Shown here one piece after another: positions 25,082-32,424 of a stretch of DNA of 33,308 nucleotides (positions within the stretch are counted from its first letter, which is position 1; every line of letters begins with the position of its first letter). The DNA is from Acidimicrobiia bacterium (GTDB lineage Bacteria; Actinomycetota; Acidimicrobiia; Spongiisociales; JAHEDJ01). The translations under genes were made by a program, and so were the position numbers. The notes below the pieces were generated by a model. That model worked only from the letters and a program-made list of their open reading frames with translations. It did no database searches and was not told where the DNA came from. Location: assembly GCA_029210695.1 (NCBI GenBank), contig JARGFH010000041.1, forward strand, positions 1 to 33,308. Reading direction: 5' to 3'.

Positions 25082-26170
25082 TCAACCGACCGGAGCGAGG
25101 TCGAGTTCTGAACGATTGAGCCGGTCAACGCCATCGTTTGTTACCACCACGATGTCCTCGAGGCGTACCCCGAATTGGCCGGGAAGGTAAATCCCCGGCT
25201 CGATAGAGAAAGACATTCCCGGCTCGAGCAAGAGGCCGTTTCCTTCGACGATGTAGGGGTGTTCATGTACCTCGAGGCCGATGCCGTGCCCGGTCCGATG
25301 AATGAAGTACTCAGAGAAGCCTGCATCAGCGATGACCGCACGGGCTGCTGCATCGATCGACCCGGCGGTCACACCGGGCCGAACGGCCTCAACCGCGGCG
25401 CGGTGCGCCGCTCGAACCGCCTGGAAAACGGCGAGGTAGCCATCCGGCGGGGCACCGACCACGAAGTTCCGGGTCGTGTCCGAGTAGTAACGGTCGAAAC
25501 GCCCCCCGAAATCAACTACCACTGCATCGCCGGCTTCGATGATTCGCTCACCCGACTCATGATGCGGTGAGGCTCCGTTCGGACCGGAGGCCACGATCCC
25601 GAACTCGGCCACCTGATGGCCTTCTTCGACCGTCATCTCGGCGATCATCCGCGCCATCTCACGCTCGGTGCGTCCGGCGAATGGCGTCTCCCGAAGGCGG
25701 GCCACTACCCGATCGGCGGCTTGTCCGGCCCGCCGGAGCGCGTCGATTTCGGCCGTGTCTTTCCGCATTCTCTGTTCACGAGTTGTTTCGGACGCTCTGC
25801 CGAGCAACAACCCGGGCAGTCGCTCCTGGAGGCCGAGCACGAACGTCGCCCAGGTGTGGTCGCCGATCAGCCCGTGTCGCCAAGCGGAGATCGCATCGGA
25901 GACGAGCGCGACCGGATCCTCGCGTTCCGACCAGGGTCGGATTTCGAACAGGTCGCCGTGGCGCTCAACGCGCGACGCTTCGAGTTCCGGAACGAATAGC
26001 ACCGGGTCCCCATCCGCGGGAAGGACAAGCATCGTGAGTCGCTCGGTCTGCATTGCCTCGTAACCGGTGAAGTACGGAAGGTCTGCGCCCACCGACAGAA
26101 GGAGCCCGTCGAGGTTGCGCTCGATCATCAGCGATCGTGCACGATCGACCCGATCGGCGAAGGGATTCAT
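25082..26170 (-). CDS. M24 family metallopeptidase, Xaa-Pro aminopeptidase/dipeptidase
   Basis: A 362-residue cytoplasmic peptidase that removes residues next to proline. The N-terminal creatinase-like domain (1-125) contains GADLPYFTGYEAMQTERLTMLV. The C-terminal pita-bread domain carries all five metal ligands: Asp220 and Asp231 (VVVDFGGRFDRYYSDTT), His295 (RTGHGIGLEVHEHP), Glu324 (FSIEPGIYLPG) and Glu338 (GVRLEDIV). Length fits PepP/PepQ-like proteins of Actinobacteria. ATG at 26170 overlaps the stop of the LipB-LipA gene (ATGA), so it is translated as the last member of the lipoate operon. No functional link to lipoylation is known; the coupling may just reflect genome compactness. Confidence 0.9.
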   Translation of the reverse strand: MNPFADRVDRARSLMIERNLDGLLLSVGADLPYFTGYEAMQTERLTMLVLPADGDPVLFVPELEASRVERHGDLFEIRPWSEREDPVALVSDAISAWRHGLIGDHTWATFVLGLQERLPGLLLGRASETTREQRMRKDTAEIDALRRAGQAADRVVARLRETPFAGRTEREMARMIAEMTVEEGHQVAEFGIVASGPNGASPHHESGERIIEAGDAVVVDFGGRFDRYYSDTTRNFVVGAPPDGYLAVFQAVRAAHRAAVEAVRPGVTAGSIDAAARAVIADAGFSEYFIHRTGHGIGLEVHEHPYIVEGNGLLLEPGMSFSIEPGIYLPGQFGVRLEDIVVVTNDGVDRLNRSELDLAPVG

Positions 26171-28002
26171 GGCCTGGCCCCGACTCCGCTCGCAACGCGG
26201 GCGGCATCCTTGGCGTGGTAGCTGGACCGCACCAGCGGGCCGGATTCAACATGGCGGATACCGAGGCCTTCTCCGTTGGCCTTGTACCTCGCGAACTCGT
26301 CGGGGTGTACGTAGCGGTGAATGGGCCGGTGCCTGGCCGTCGGTCGGAGGTACTGCCCGATCGTGACGATCTCGACACCTACCGCCCGCAGATCGGCCAG
26401 GGCACCTAGCACTTCCTCCTCGGTTTCGCCCATCCCAACGATGAGCCCCGACTTGACGGCCACCTCCGGGTGCAATGCATTCGCTCGCCAGAGCAGGGTC
26501 AGCGACCGTCCGTAGTTAGCGGCGGTGCGGATATCCCTTTGAAGACGCAGCACCGTTTCCGTGTTGTGGTTGAGCACGTCCGGCTGCTCGGCCATGACGG
26601 TGGCGAGGTCGTGCCGGTCCCCTTTGAAATCTCCGATCAGCACCTCGATCGAAGTCGAAGGGCTCAGCCGGCGGGATTGCCGGATCGTCTCCGCCCAGAT
26701 CTCTGCTCCTCCATCTTGGAGATCGTCCCGGTCGACGGCGGTGATCACCGCGTGCTCGAGGCCCATGTCGCGGATCGCCTCTGCCGCCCTGAATGGTTCC
26801 AGGACGTCGAGTTCGGTTGGCTTGCCCGTGAGCACGTTGCAGAAGCTGCAGGCCCTCGTGCAGGTGTCCCCGAGGATCATGAGCGTGGCGGTCCCCGATT
26901 CCCAGCACTCGAATATGTTCGGGCAGCCGGCCTCCTCACACACCGTGTGCAGGTCGAGACCGCGCATGAGCTTCTTGACGTCGCGGTATTCCGCTCCGAG
27001 ATTGGCTCTGACCTTCATCCATTCCGGCCGTTCCGGTTCGCCGGGCAGCAACCCCCCCTTACGCGTGACCGGTACCTCATGGCGGCGCTCGGACGAGAAC
27101 GTTCCCTGTTCGACGAGGCGGTCGACCTCGAAGTCGGGCGGTCGACCCTGACTGCGAGTGAAGGCGCCGAGCTGGATCTCCGGGTCCCGGTACCCGAATA
27201 CCGACGCGAAGGCTGGGACGAGGCGTTCGACAACTTCTTCAACTGACACCCGCCGACCGAGAATTTCAGTCATCGAGGACACCGACCGGTCCGTGATCCC
27301 GCACGGGTGCATGTGAGCGAAATAGCTCATATCCGGATCCACGTTGAGGGCGAACCCGTGCATGGTGACGCCCCTCGAGACCCGCACCCCGATGGCGGCG
27401 ATCTTGCCACCGGCCGTCCAGACACCGGTGAAGCCCGCCTCTGCCCAGGCATCGATGCCGAACCCGGCCAGAGTCAGGATCAGCGCCTCCTGCATCCGAT
27501 CGACGTAGGCGGTGATCTTCTTGGGATCCTCCAGTTCGATGATCGGATAACCGACGAGCTGGCCGGGGCCGTGGTAGGTGATGTCACCGCCCCGATCGAC
27601 GTCGTAGCGCTCTGCGTTGAGCACTCGCAGTCGCTCATCGGAGACGAGCAGGTTGCCGGAGTCGCCGTGGCGACCGATCGTGTAGACGTGGGGATGCTCG
27701 AGCAGCAGAAGGTAATCCCAGGTGGATCGTCCCGACGTCCGGCCGTCCCAGAAGGCTCTCTGGAGGTCCCACGCCTCGGCATACGGGAGTCGCCCGAGCC
27801 ACCGGACCCGCAGGGTCGGTCCCCCCTCCGGGGGGAAGGTACCGCCGGAAGTTTCGACTCGCGACTCGCCACCCGCGACCCGCGGGGTCGGTCCCCCCGG
27901 AGGGGGGAAAGTACCGCCGAGCCCGGAGGGCTCGGGGGTAGGGGGGCCGCCGGGAGTTGCGACCCGCGACTCGCGACCCGCGACTCGCGACCCGCGCTTC
28001 AC
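26167..28002 (-). CDS. lipBA: Fused octanoyltransferase-lipoyl synthase (LipB-LipA)
   Basis: One 611-residue polypeptide with both steps of lipoyl cofactor assembly: octanoyl transfer from acyl carrier protein to E2/GcvH lysines, then radical-SAM insertion of two sulfurs. The LipB half (about 64-275) has RGGDITYHGPGQLVGYP, catalytic Lys200 (GGKIAAIGV) and Cys234 (HMHPCGI). The LipA half (about 325-611) has the auxiliary-cluster cysteines 355, 360, 366 (TVCEEAGCPNIFECW), the radical-SAM CxxxCxxC at 381, 385, 388 and the terminal RSSYHA serine ligand. All catalytic residues are intact. Residues 2-62 are low-complexity, encoded by DNA repeats inserted after the start. GTG at 28002 overlaps the E2 stop (GTGA); ATG at 28026 is possible. 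These are normally two genes. Confidence 0.9.
   Translation of the reverse strand: MKRGSRVAGRESRVATPGGPPTPEPSGLGGTFPPPGGPTPRVAGGESRVETSGGTFPPEGGPTLRVRWLGRLPYAEAWDLQRAFWDGRTSGRSTWDYLLLLEHPHVYTIGRHGDSGNLLVSDERLRVLNAERYDVDRGGDITYHGPGQLVGYPIIELEDPKKITAYVDRMQEALILTLAGFGIDAWAEAGFTGVWTAGGKIAAIGVRVSRGVTMHGFALNVDPDMSYFAHMHPCGITDRSVSSMTEILGRRVSVEEVVERLVPAFASVFGYRDPEIQLGAFTRSQGRPPDFEVDRLVEQGTFSSERRHEVPVTRKGGLLPGEPERPEWMKVRANLGAEYRDVKKLMRGLDLHTVCEEAGCPNIFECWESGTATLMILGDTCTRACSFCNVLTGKPTELDVLEPFRAAEAIRDMGLEHAVITAVDRDDLQDGGAEIWAETIRQSRRLSPSTSIEVLIGDFKGDRHDLATVMAEQPDVLNHNTETVLRLQRDIRTAANYGRSLTLLWRANALHPEVAVKSGLIVGMGETEEEVLGALADLRAVGVEIVTIGQYLRPTARHRPIHRYVHPDEFARYKANGEGLGIRHVESGPLVRSSYHAKDAARVASGVGARP
27805..27995. 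repeat. GC-rich tandem repeats inside the 5' end of the LipB-LipA gene
   Basis: Two diverged copies of a unit of about 70 bases (27805-27876 and 27877-27995) share GGTCGGTCCCCCC, a GGGGGGAA stretch and GTACCGCCG. The second copy holds an extra segment of about 32 bases with the hairpin GAGCCC/GGGCTC and ends in a 14-base microsatellite of alternating GACCCGCG and ACTCGC. The C-run/G-run halves can form terminator-like hairpins. On the minus strand the whole block is open in the LipB frame and encodes about 60 Gly/Pro/Arg-rich residues. Confidence 0.8.
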
Positions 28003-29399
28003 GCCAGTTCCTGCTCCCAATCCCATGTTTCGAGGTTCTCTTTGATGCGGCGGAGGAACAGCACTGCCGTCGACCCGTCGAATGCCCGGTGATCCCAGGT
28101 CAATCCGAGGTAGCCGATGTGCCGAATGGCGATCATGTCGGCTCCGTCGGGTCCGGTGATCACCGTCGGCCGCTTGACGACCGTCTCCGTGGAGAGGATG
28201 CCGGTGTTCGGCACGTTGATGATCGGCGCAGACATGAACGACCCGAATGGGCCGGGGTTGGTGATCGAGAAGGTCGACCCGGTGATGTCGTCGAGGCCGA
28301 GTTCACCGGCCCGGCCGCGCACGGCGATGTCGCGGATCCTCCTGGCCAGACCGACGAGGCGGAGACCGTCCGCGTCCCGGATCGAAGCGACCAGCAGCCC
28401 CTTCTGGTCCATGTCCACGGCGATGCCGAGGTTGACCGTCCGATGGAACACTGCCTTCTTCTGTTCGAGGTAGAACGAGCTGTTGACCACCGGGAACGCC
28501 TTGAGCGCATCCATCGTGGCCCGGGCGATGAACGGCAGGTAGGTGAGCGAGAAACCTTCGGCCTCTTTGAACTCGGCCTTGTGCGCCTGCCGGATCCGTT
28601 CTACTCGCGTGTAGTCGACCTCTACAGACGTCCACACGTGGGCGGCCGTCTGTTTGGCGTGGATCATGTTCTCACCGATGCGGACCCGCAGCCGGTCGAG
28701 ATCCCGCACTTCGTCACCTTCGAGCAGCGGGATGTCGGCGGGCTCGACCGCGGCGGGCTCGGCCGCAGCGGGAGCGGCCGGCGAAACGGCTGCCACCGGA
28801 GCGACCTGCGGTGTCACCGGCGCTTCTGATGGAGTCGTAGGCACTTGAGCCACGCCCGTTTCAATCAGGGCCTCGACGTCCTTGCGGGTAATCCGCCCGT
28901 CCCGGCCCGTCCCGGTGACGGAACTGAGATCGAGGTTGTGCTCGCGGGCAAGCTTGCGCACCACGGGAGAGAGGAACAGGCCCTCGGTGGATTCAACGAC
29001 GACGGGGGCCGCCGGAGCGGGCTGCGGCGCGGTTTCCGGCGTCGCCGCACTCGGCTCAGCAACCGGCGACGGTTCGGGCGGCACCATCGGAGCCGGCGCG
29101 GGCTCGGCGACGACTGCGGCGGGCTCCGCCTGGGGGGCGGCGGGGGTGGCCGGCTCCTCACCGGCCTCACCGATGACAATCAGATCGGTTCCGACGACGA
29201 CGGTCTCGCCTTCGGGAACCAGGATGTCGAGGATCACGCCGCCGACCGGCGACGGGATCTCGGTATCGACCTTGTCGGTCGAGATTTCGACGAGCACCTC
29301 GTCGACGGCGATCGTATCACCGACCTTCTTCGGCCAGCTCAAAATGGTTCCCTCGGTGACCGTTTCGCCGAGTTGTGGCATGGAGACCGTGGTGGCCAT
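27999..29399 (-). CDS. 2-oxoacid dehydrogenase E2 component (dihydrolipoamide acyltransferase)
   Basis: The core of a pyruvate/2-oxoglutarate-type dehydrogenase complex (466 residues). One lipoyl domain occupies 1-78 with the lipoylated Lys43 in EISTDKVDTEIP. A long Ala/Pro/Glu linker follows (about 80-140). The E3/E1-binding domain is near 143-182 (FLSPVVRKLAREHNLDLSSV), then a second linker and the catalytic domain with His437 and Asp441 in TWDHRAFDGS. A GAGAGGAA site precedes the ATG. Neighbours are E3 upstream and LipB-LipA downstream, so the window encodes E2, its lipoylating enzyme and E3, but no E1. Whether the substrate is succinyl or acetyl cannot be fixed; it resembles SucB-like actinobacterial proteins. 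Confidence 0.93.
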   Translation of the reverse strand: MATTVSMPQLGETVTEGTILSWPKKVGDTIAVDEVLVEISTDKVDTEIPSPVGGVILDILVPEGETVVVGTDLIVIGEAGEEPATPAAPQAEPAAVVAEPAPAPMVPPEPSPVAEPSAATPETAPQPAPAAPVVVESTEGLFLSPVVRKLAREHNLDLSSVTGTGRDGRITRKDVEALIETGVAQVPTTPSEAPVTPQVAPVAAVSPAAPAAAEPAAVEPADIPLLEGDEVRDLDRLRVRIGENMIHAKQTAAHVWTSVEVDYTRVERIRQAHKAEFKEAEGFSLTYLPFIARATMDALKAFPVVNSSFYLEQKKAVFHRTVNLGIAVDMDQKGLLVASIRDADGLRLVGLARRIRDIAVRGRAGELGLDDITGSTFSITNPGPFGSFMSAPIINVPNTGILSTETVVKRPTVITGPDGADMIAIRHIGYLGLTWDHRAFDGSTAVLFLRRIKENLETWDWEQELA

Positions 29400-29475
29400 G
29401 CGTTATCGGTTTCCTCTCATCATGCAATCTCTACCCTCAACGATACTGCCGGACCCAGCATTCCGACCCAACAAA

Positions 29476-29529
29476 CCGTTTTCGCGCGGGGATCGCACCA
29501 TATACGGTGGGATCCCCGCGCGAAAACGG
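29476..29529. repeat. 54-base perfect-arm hairpin between the E3 and E2 genes
   Basis: The arms CCGTTTTCGCGCGGGGATC and its exact 19-base complement flank an inner CACC/GGTG stem and an ATATAC loop, with a single G/G mismatch between the two stems. It lies about 20 bases past the E3 stop and about 75 bases before the E2 start. There is no T-run after it on the minus strand (TTTGTTGG), so it could be a terminator or attenuator, an mRNA-processing or stabilising structure, or a mobile palindrome. Confidence 0.85.
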
Positions 29530-29548
29530 AAGTTTCCGGCCGCCGCCG

Positions 29549-30913
29549 TCAATGGAGGCTGCGTCCCGTCGAGGTCAGGAGCGTCTCCCCCACCGCTTCC
29601 GACAGCGTCGGGTGGGCGTGAATGAACGCGGCCGCCTCTTCAGGAAGGGCCTCCCACCCCACTATGTACATCAACTCGTGGATCATCTCACCGGCCTGCG
29701 GGCCGACCACCGAGGCGCCGAGAATGGGCCCATCCTTCTGGACCACGAGCTTCACGAGACCCTGGTTCTGCCCGATGATCTGGGCGCGACCCACTCCGAG
29801 GAAGCTATGCGAATACGTTTCCACTTCGAGTCCCTGGGCAGCGGCGGCCGCCTCCGTCAGGCCGACTTCGGCCATCTCCGGGTGGGTATAGACGACCAGC
29901 GGAATCGCCCGGTAGTCGGGACCGGCCGCCTGTCCGGTAGCAATGTGCGTGACTGCCGCGATGCCCTCGGCGAACCCGGCGTGGGCAAGTTGTGGGGTCC
30001 CGGCCAGGAGGTCGCCCACCGCATAGACCCCCGGCTCACCGGTCTGCATCGTCGTCAGGTCGGCGAGAACGTATCCGCGGTCGACCTGCACCCTGGTGGT
30101 TTCGAGTCCGATTCCTGAGGTGACCGGCGCCCGACCGACCGCCACCAGCACCACATCGACCTCCGCCGAGTCTTCCCCGAACGGCACAATGACGCCTGCA
30201 TCGGTCATCACCGGTTCACCGACAGATACCCCAGTGTGGATCTTGACCCCGCGCCGCTTGAGGTGTTTGCGGAGTTCCCCGGCAGCTTTGGCGTCTGCAC
30301 CCGGCACGATCTGGTCCATGAGTTCCAAGAGGGTGACGTCACTACCGAGATCGACCAGGAGGCTGGCGAACTCGCACCCGATCGCACCGGCCCCGATGAT
30401 TGCCACCCGCTCCGGCCGGGTCTCCCAGTCGAGAGCATGGTCGGAGTTCACGATGCGCACGCCGTCGAAGTCGTAGCCGGGAATCGAGCGGGGCACGGAT
30501 CCGGTAGCGACGATCACATTCCTGGCCTCGAGAACCTGTTCACCGTCGTTGACGACGACCCGGCGGGCACCATCGAGACGTCCGAAGCCGTTGATCACCT
30601 GAACCTTGCGCTGCTTCAACAGCCCGGACAGACCCTTGACGAGACCGTCCACGATTCGTTGTTTTCTGGCCAGGGCCGTTCCCCAGTCGAACGACGGTTC
30701 GCTCGACTGCACACCGAACTCGGCAGCCCCGGCCACGGTTGTGAACACCTCGGCTGCTTGGAGCCACGCCTTGGCAGGTATGCAGCCGCGCAACAGGCAG
30801 GTCCCGCCGATTTCGTCCTTCTCGACGAGCGCGGTCTCCAAGCCGTAGTTGTGGGCATAGAGTGCGGCGGCATATCCGGCCGGCCCACCACCAACGATCA
30901 CAACGTCGTACAC
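29549..30913 (-). CDS. lpdA: Dihydrolipoamide dehydrogenase (E3)
   Basis: A 454-residue FAD-dependent disulfide oxidoreductase that reoxidises dihydrolipoyl groups on E2 with NAD+. The FAD site VVIVGGGPAGYAAALYA is at the N-terminus, the redox pair Cys39/Cys44 in GGTCLLRGCIPAK, the NAD site VAIIGAGAIGCEFASLL near the middle and the second FAD motif YAVGDLLAGTPQLAHAGFAEG. The dimerisation domain ends with HAHPTLSEAVGE, whose His434-Glu439 pair is the acid/base couple. The start is GTG with GGAGGA 3 bases upstream. It is the first gene of the minus-strand lipoate/dehydrogenase operon and diverges from a small membrane peptide gene. Confidence 0.95.
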   Translation of the reverse strand: MYDVVIVGGGPAGYAAALYAHNYGLETALVEKDEIGGTCLLRGCIPAKAWLQAAEVFTTVAGAAEFGVQSSEPSFDWGTALARKQRIVDGLVKGLSGLLKQRKVQVINGFGRLDGARRVVVNDGEQVLEARNVIVATGSVPRSIPGYDFDGVRIVNSDHALDWETRPERVAIIGAGAIGCEFASLLVDLGSDVTLLELMDQIVPGADAKAAGELRKHLKRRGVKIHTGVSVGEPVMTDAGVIVPFGEDSAEVDVVLVAVGRAPVTSGIGLETTRVQVDRGYVLADLTTMQTGEPGVYAVGDLLAGTPQLAHAGFAEGIAAVTHIATGQAAGPDYRAIPLVVYTHPEMAEVGLTEAAAAAQGLEVETYSHSFLGVGRAQIIGQNQGLVKLVVQKDGPILGASVVGPQAGEMIHELMYIVGWEALPEEAAAFIHAHPTLSEAVGETLLTSTGRSLH

Positions 30914-30995
30914 GAATCCTCCGGGAAGTCGGGTCTGGGGACGAGATTAGCCCCACGCGCAACATCTGCCCCCGGTGCGATACGCTGGCGGCTTC

Positions 30996-31088
30996 ATGCA
31001 GACCCGGTTTCTCCTCGTCGCCTCGATCGTCACCGCCTTGATCATCCTCATCGCCTCGGCGGTGTGGTTGGCGGTGGTCGTCTCATGA
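30996..31088 (+). CDS. Possible 30-residue single-pass membrane peptide
   Basis: An open frame starting MQTRFLLVASIVTALIILIA, with one long hydrophobic segment (about 5-29), a basic N-terminus and a stop right after VVVS. No Shine-Dalgarno is visible. A TACGCT -10-like hexamer sits 9 bases before the ATG, so a short-leader or leaderless transcript is possible. It diverges from the E3 gene and precedes the paired palindromic repeats. Hydrophobic bias at this GC content can arise by chance, so this is tentative; small one-helix proteins of this kind are common but rarely annotated. Confidence 0.4.
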   Translation: MQTRFLLVASIVTALIILIASAVWLAVVVS

Positions 31089-31092
31089 AGCC

Positions 31093-31142
31093 GTTTCTCC
31101 GCAATACTGTGAACCGCCAGCGACCATTGCATTGCGCAGAAA
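31093..31142. repeat. Palindromic 50-bp repeat, copy 1
   Basis: Begins GTTTCTCCGCAATACTGTG and ends CATTGCATTGCGCAGAAA. The ends TTTCTCCGCAAT and ATTGCGCAGAAA are inverted repeats matching at 11 of 12 positions. It is repeated 60 bp further on with three substitutions. Confidence 0.9.
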
Positions 31143-31152
31143 ATGCATCAAG

Positions 31153-31202
31153 GTTTCTCGGCAATACTGTGGACCACCAGCGACCATTGCATTGCGCAGA
31201 AA
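31153..31202. repeat. Palindromic 50-bp repeat, copy 2
   Basis: Differs from copy 1 at three of 50 positions (31160, 31172, 31176); its terminal inverted repeats match at 10 of 12. It ends 12 bases before the dodecin gene's ribosome site, so it lies in the probable promoter or leader of that operon. Confidence 0.9.
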
Positions 31203-31225
31203 CTCCGTAGGAACGAGGTCAGCCC

Positions 31226-31444
31226 ATGATCACCAAGACCGTCCGACTCAGCGGTAGCTGTCCCGACTCGATCGAAGACGCCATCAACGGTGTGCTCGGC
31301 CGCGCCGCCGAGACCCTCTCGGACATCCAGTCCTTCCGGGTGGTGGAGGTCGGAGGAACGGTCGACGCGTCGGGCGCTCCATCTGACTACACGGTCACCC
31401 TCGACATCACGTTCGTCGTCAAGGAATCCACGACCCACCGCTGA
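31226..31444 (+). CDS. Dodecin-family protein, possible flavin or CoA storage protein
   Basis: A 72-residue protein with the dodecin layout: strand, SCPDSIEDAINGVLGRAAETL helix, then two strands (FRVVEVGGTV and YTVTLDITFVV). Dodecins form 12-subunit hollow spheres that store flavins. The Trp that stacks on flavin in typical members (the WFEV segment of the mycobacterial protein) is replaced here: the sequence reads SFRV, with Ser36 at the Trp position. Flavin binding may therefore be weak or different. GAGG at 31215-31218 precedes the ATG at good spacing. The stop shares one base with the next start (TGATG), so translation is coupled to the MBL-fold enzyme. Confidence 0.85.
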   Translation: MITKTVRLSGSCPDSIEDAINGVLGRAAETLSDIQSFRVVEVGGTVDASGAPSDYTVTLDITFVVKESTTHR

Positions 31445-32424
31445 TGGATCACATCGAGTCACTCGGCTTCGGTATCTGGCGCCTCACGCTGCCGCTTCCT
31501 TTCACTGCGCCCAGCTCGGTCAACGCCTACCTCTTCGAAGGCACAGACGGCCTCACGATGCTCGACTGCGGCGTCGACACAGACGACGGCTACGAGGCCA
31601 TCCTGCGCGGCCTCGAGCAGGTCGGCGCCACGACCGCCGACCTCCATCGCCTCATCGGCTCTCACCTCCACGTCGATCACATGGCCCTCGCCAAACGACT
31701 CGTCGAAGAGACCGGGGCAGAGTGGGTGATGCACGATTCCACGCCCGGAGAAGTGCGCTGGTACAACGACTGGGAGAGCCGCCGGAACCGCCTCACCGAC
31801 ATCGTCGCCTCCAACGGCGCCCCCGGCGACATCATCGAACGTTTCCGAACGGGCTTCGAGCAACCAGAGTGGTATTCGACGGCGATGAATCCGACGCATC
31901 CGGTTGCCGACGGCGATCGGATCCCGCTGGGCGACGACCGATATCTCGAGGTGATCTACACCCCCGGACATCAGCCGAATCACATCACGCTGCTCGACTC
32001 GCGCAGCGGAATGCTGTTCGCGGGGGATCACGTGTTGCCCGGCATCTCCCCGTTCGTTCCCTACGACGGAGACGACAACGACCACCTCGGCGACTATCTC
32101 AACTCGATCGAGCGCGTCGAGCTGCTCGACCCCGGCATCGTTCTCCCCGGCCACGGACCCACGATCGAACGGGGACGAGCCCGTGCCCGCCAGATCAGCC
32201 TTCACCACGAACGCCGGATCGGGGCAATCACGCAGGAGCTGAAGTGGGGCCCAAAGACGGCGTGGGAGGTGATGGGCTCCGTGTTCCGACCCAACCTCAA
32301 CCACCTCGAGCAGCGTCTGGCCATTCAGGAAACCCTCGCGCACCTGGAATACTTGCGCCGGCGCGGGACGGTGGAGCGGATCCTCGAAGGGGCAACGTTC
32401 TGGTACCGGGGATTCAACCGGTGA
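31444..32424 (+). CDS. MBL-fold metallohydrolase with C-terminal helical domain
   Basis: A 326-residue metallo-beta-lactamase-fold hydrolase, probably binuclear with zinc or iron. Motifs in order: NAYLFEGTDGLTMLDCGVD (strand and turn before the site), SHLHVDH (His74, His76, Asp78, His79), TPGHQPNH (third-motif His), FAGDHVLP (bridging Asp) and LPGHGPTI (final His). The last 75 residues include HERRIGAITQELKWGPKTAWEV and HLEYLRRRGTVERI, a winged-helix-like end seen in LACTB2-type enzymes. The substrate is unknown; thioester or phosphodiester cleavage is typical. It is coupled to the dodecin gene upstream and to the alpha/beta hydrolase downstream. Confidence 0.88.
   Translation: MDHIESLGFGIWRLTLPLPFTAPSSVNAYLFEGTDGLTMLDCGVDTDDGYEAILRGLEQVGATTADLHRLIGSHLHVDHMALAKRLVEETGAEWVMHDSTPGEVRWYNDWESRRNRLTDIVASNGAPGDIIERFRTGFEQPEWYSTAMNPTHPVADGDRIPLGDDRYLEVIYTPGHQPNHITLLDSRSGMLFAGDHVLPGISPFVPYDGDDNDHLGDYLNSIERVELLDPGIVLPGHGPTIERGRARARQISLHHERRIGAITQELKWGPKTAWEVMGSVFRPNLNHLEQRLAIQETLAHLEYLRRRGTVERILEGATFWYRGFNR

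Noticed and set aside
31093-31202. CRISPR mini-array
   Set aside because: Only two repeats of 50 bp with a 10-bp spacer and no cas genes; spacer far too short.
30236-31210. Plus-strand open frame across the E3 gene start
   Set aside because: Mostly antisense to the E3 gene and then runs through the palindromic repeats; no recognisable domain.
31290-32420. N-terminal extension of the alpha/beta hydrolase frame
   Set aside because: Arg/Pro-rich translation that only overlaps the dodecin and MBL genes out of frame; the GTGA start at 32421 gives the normal hydrolase N-terminus.
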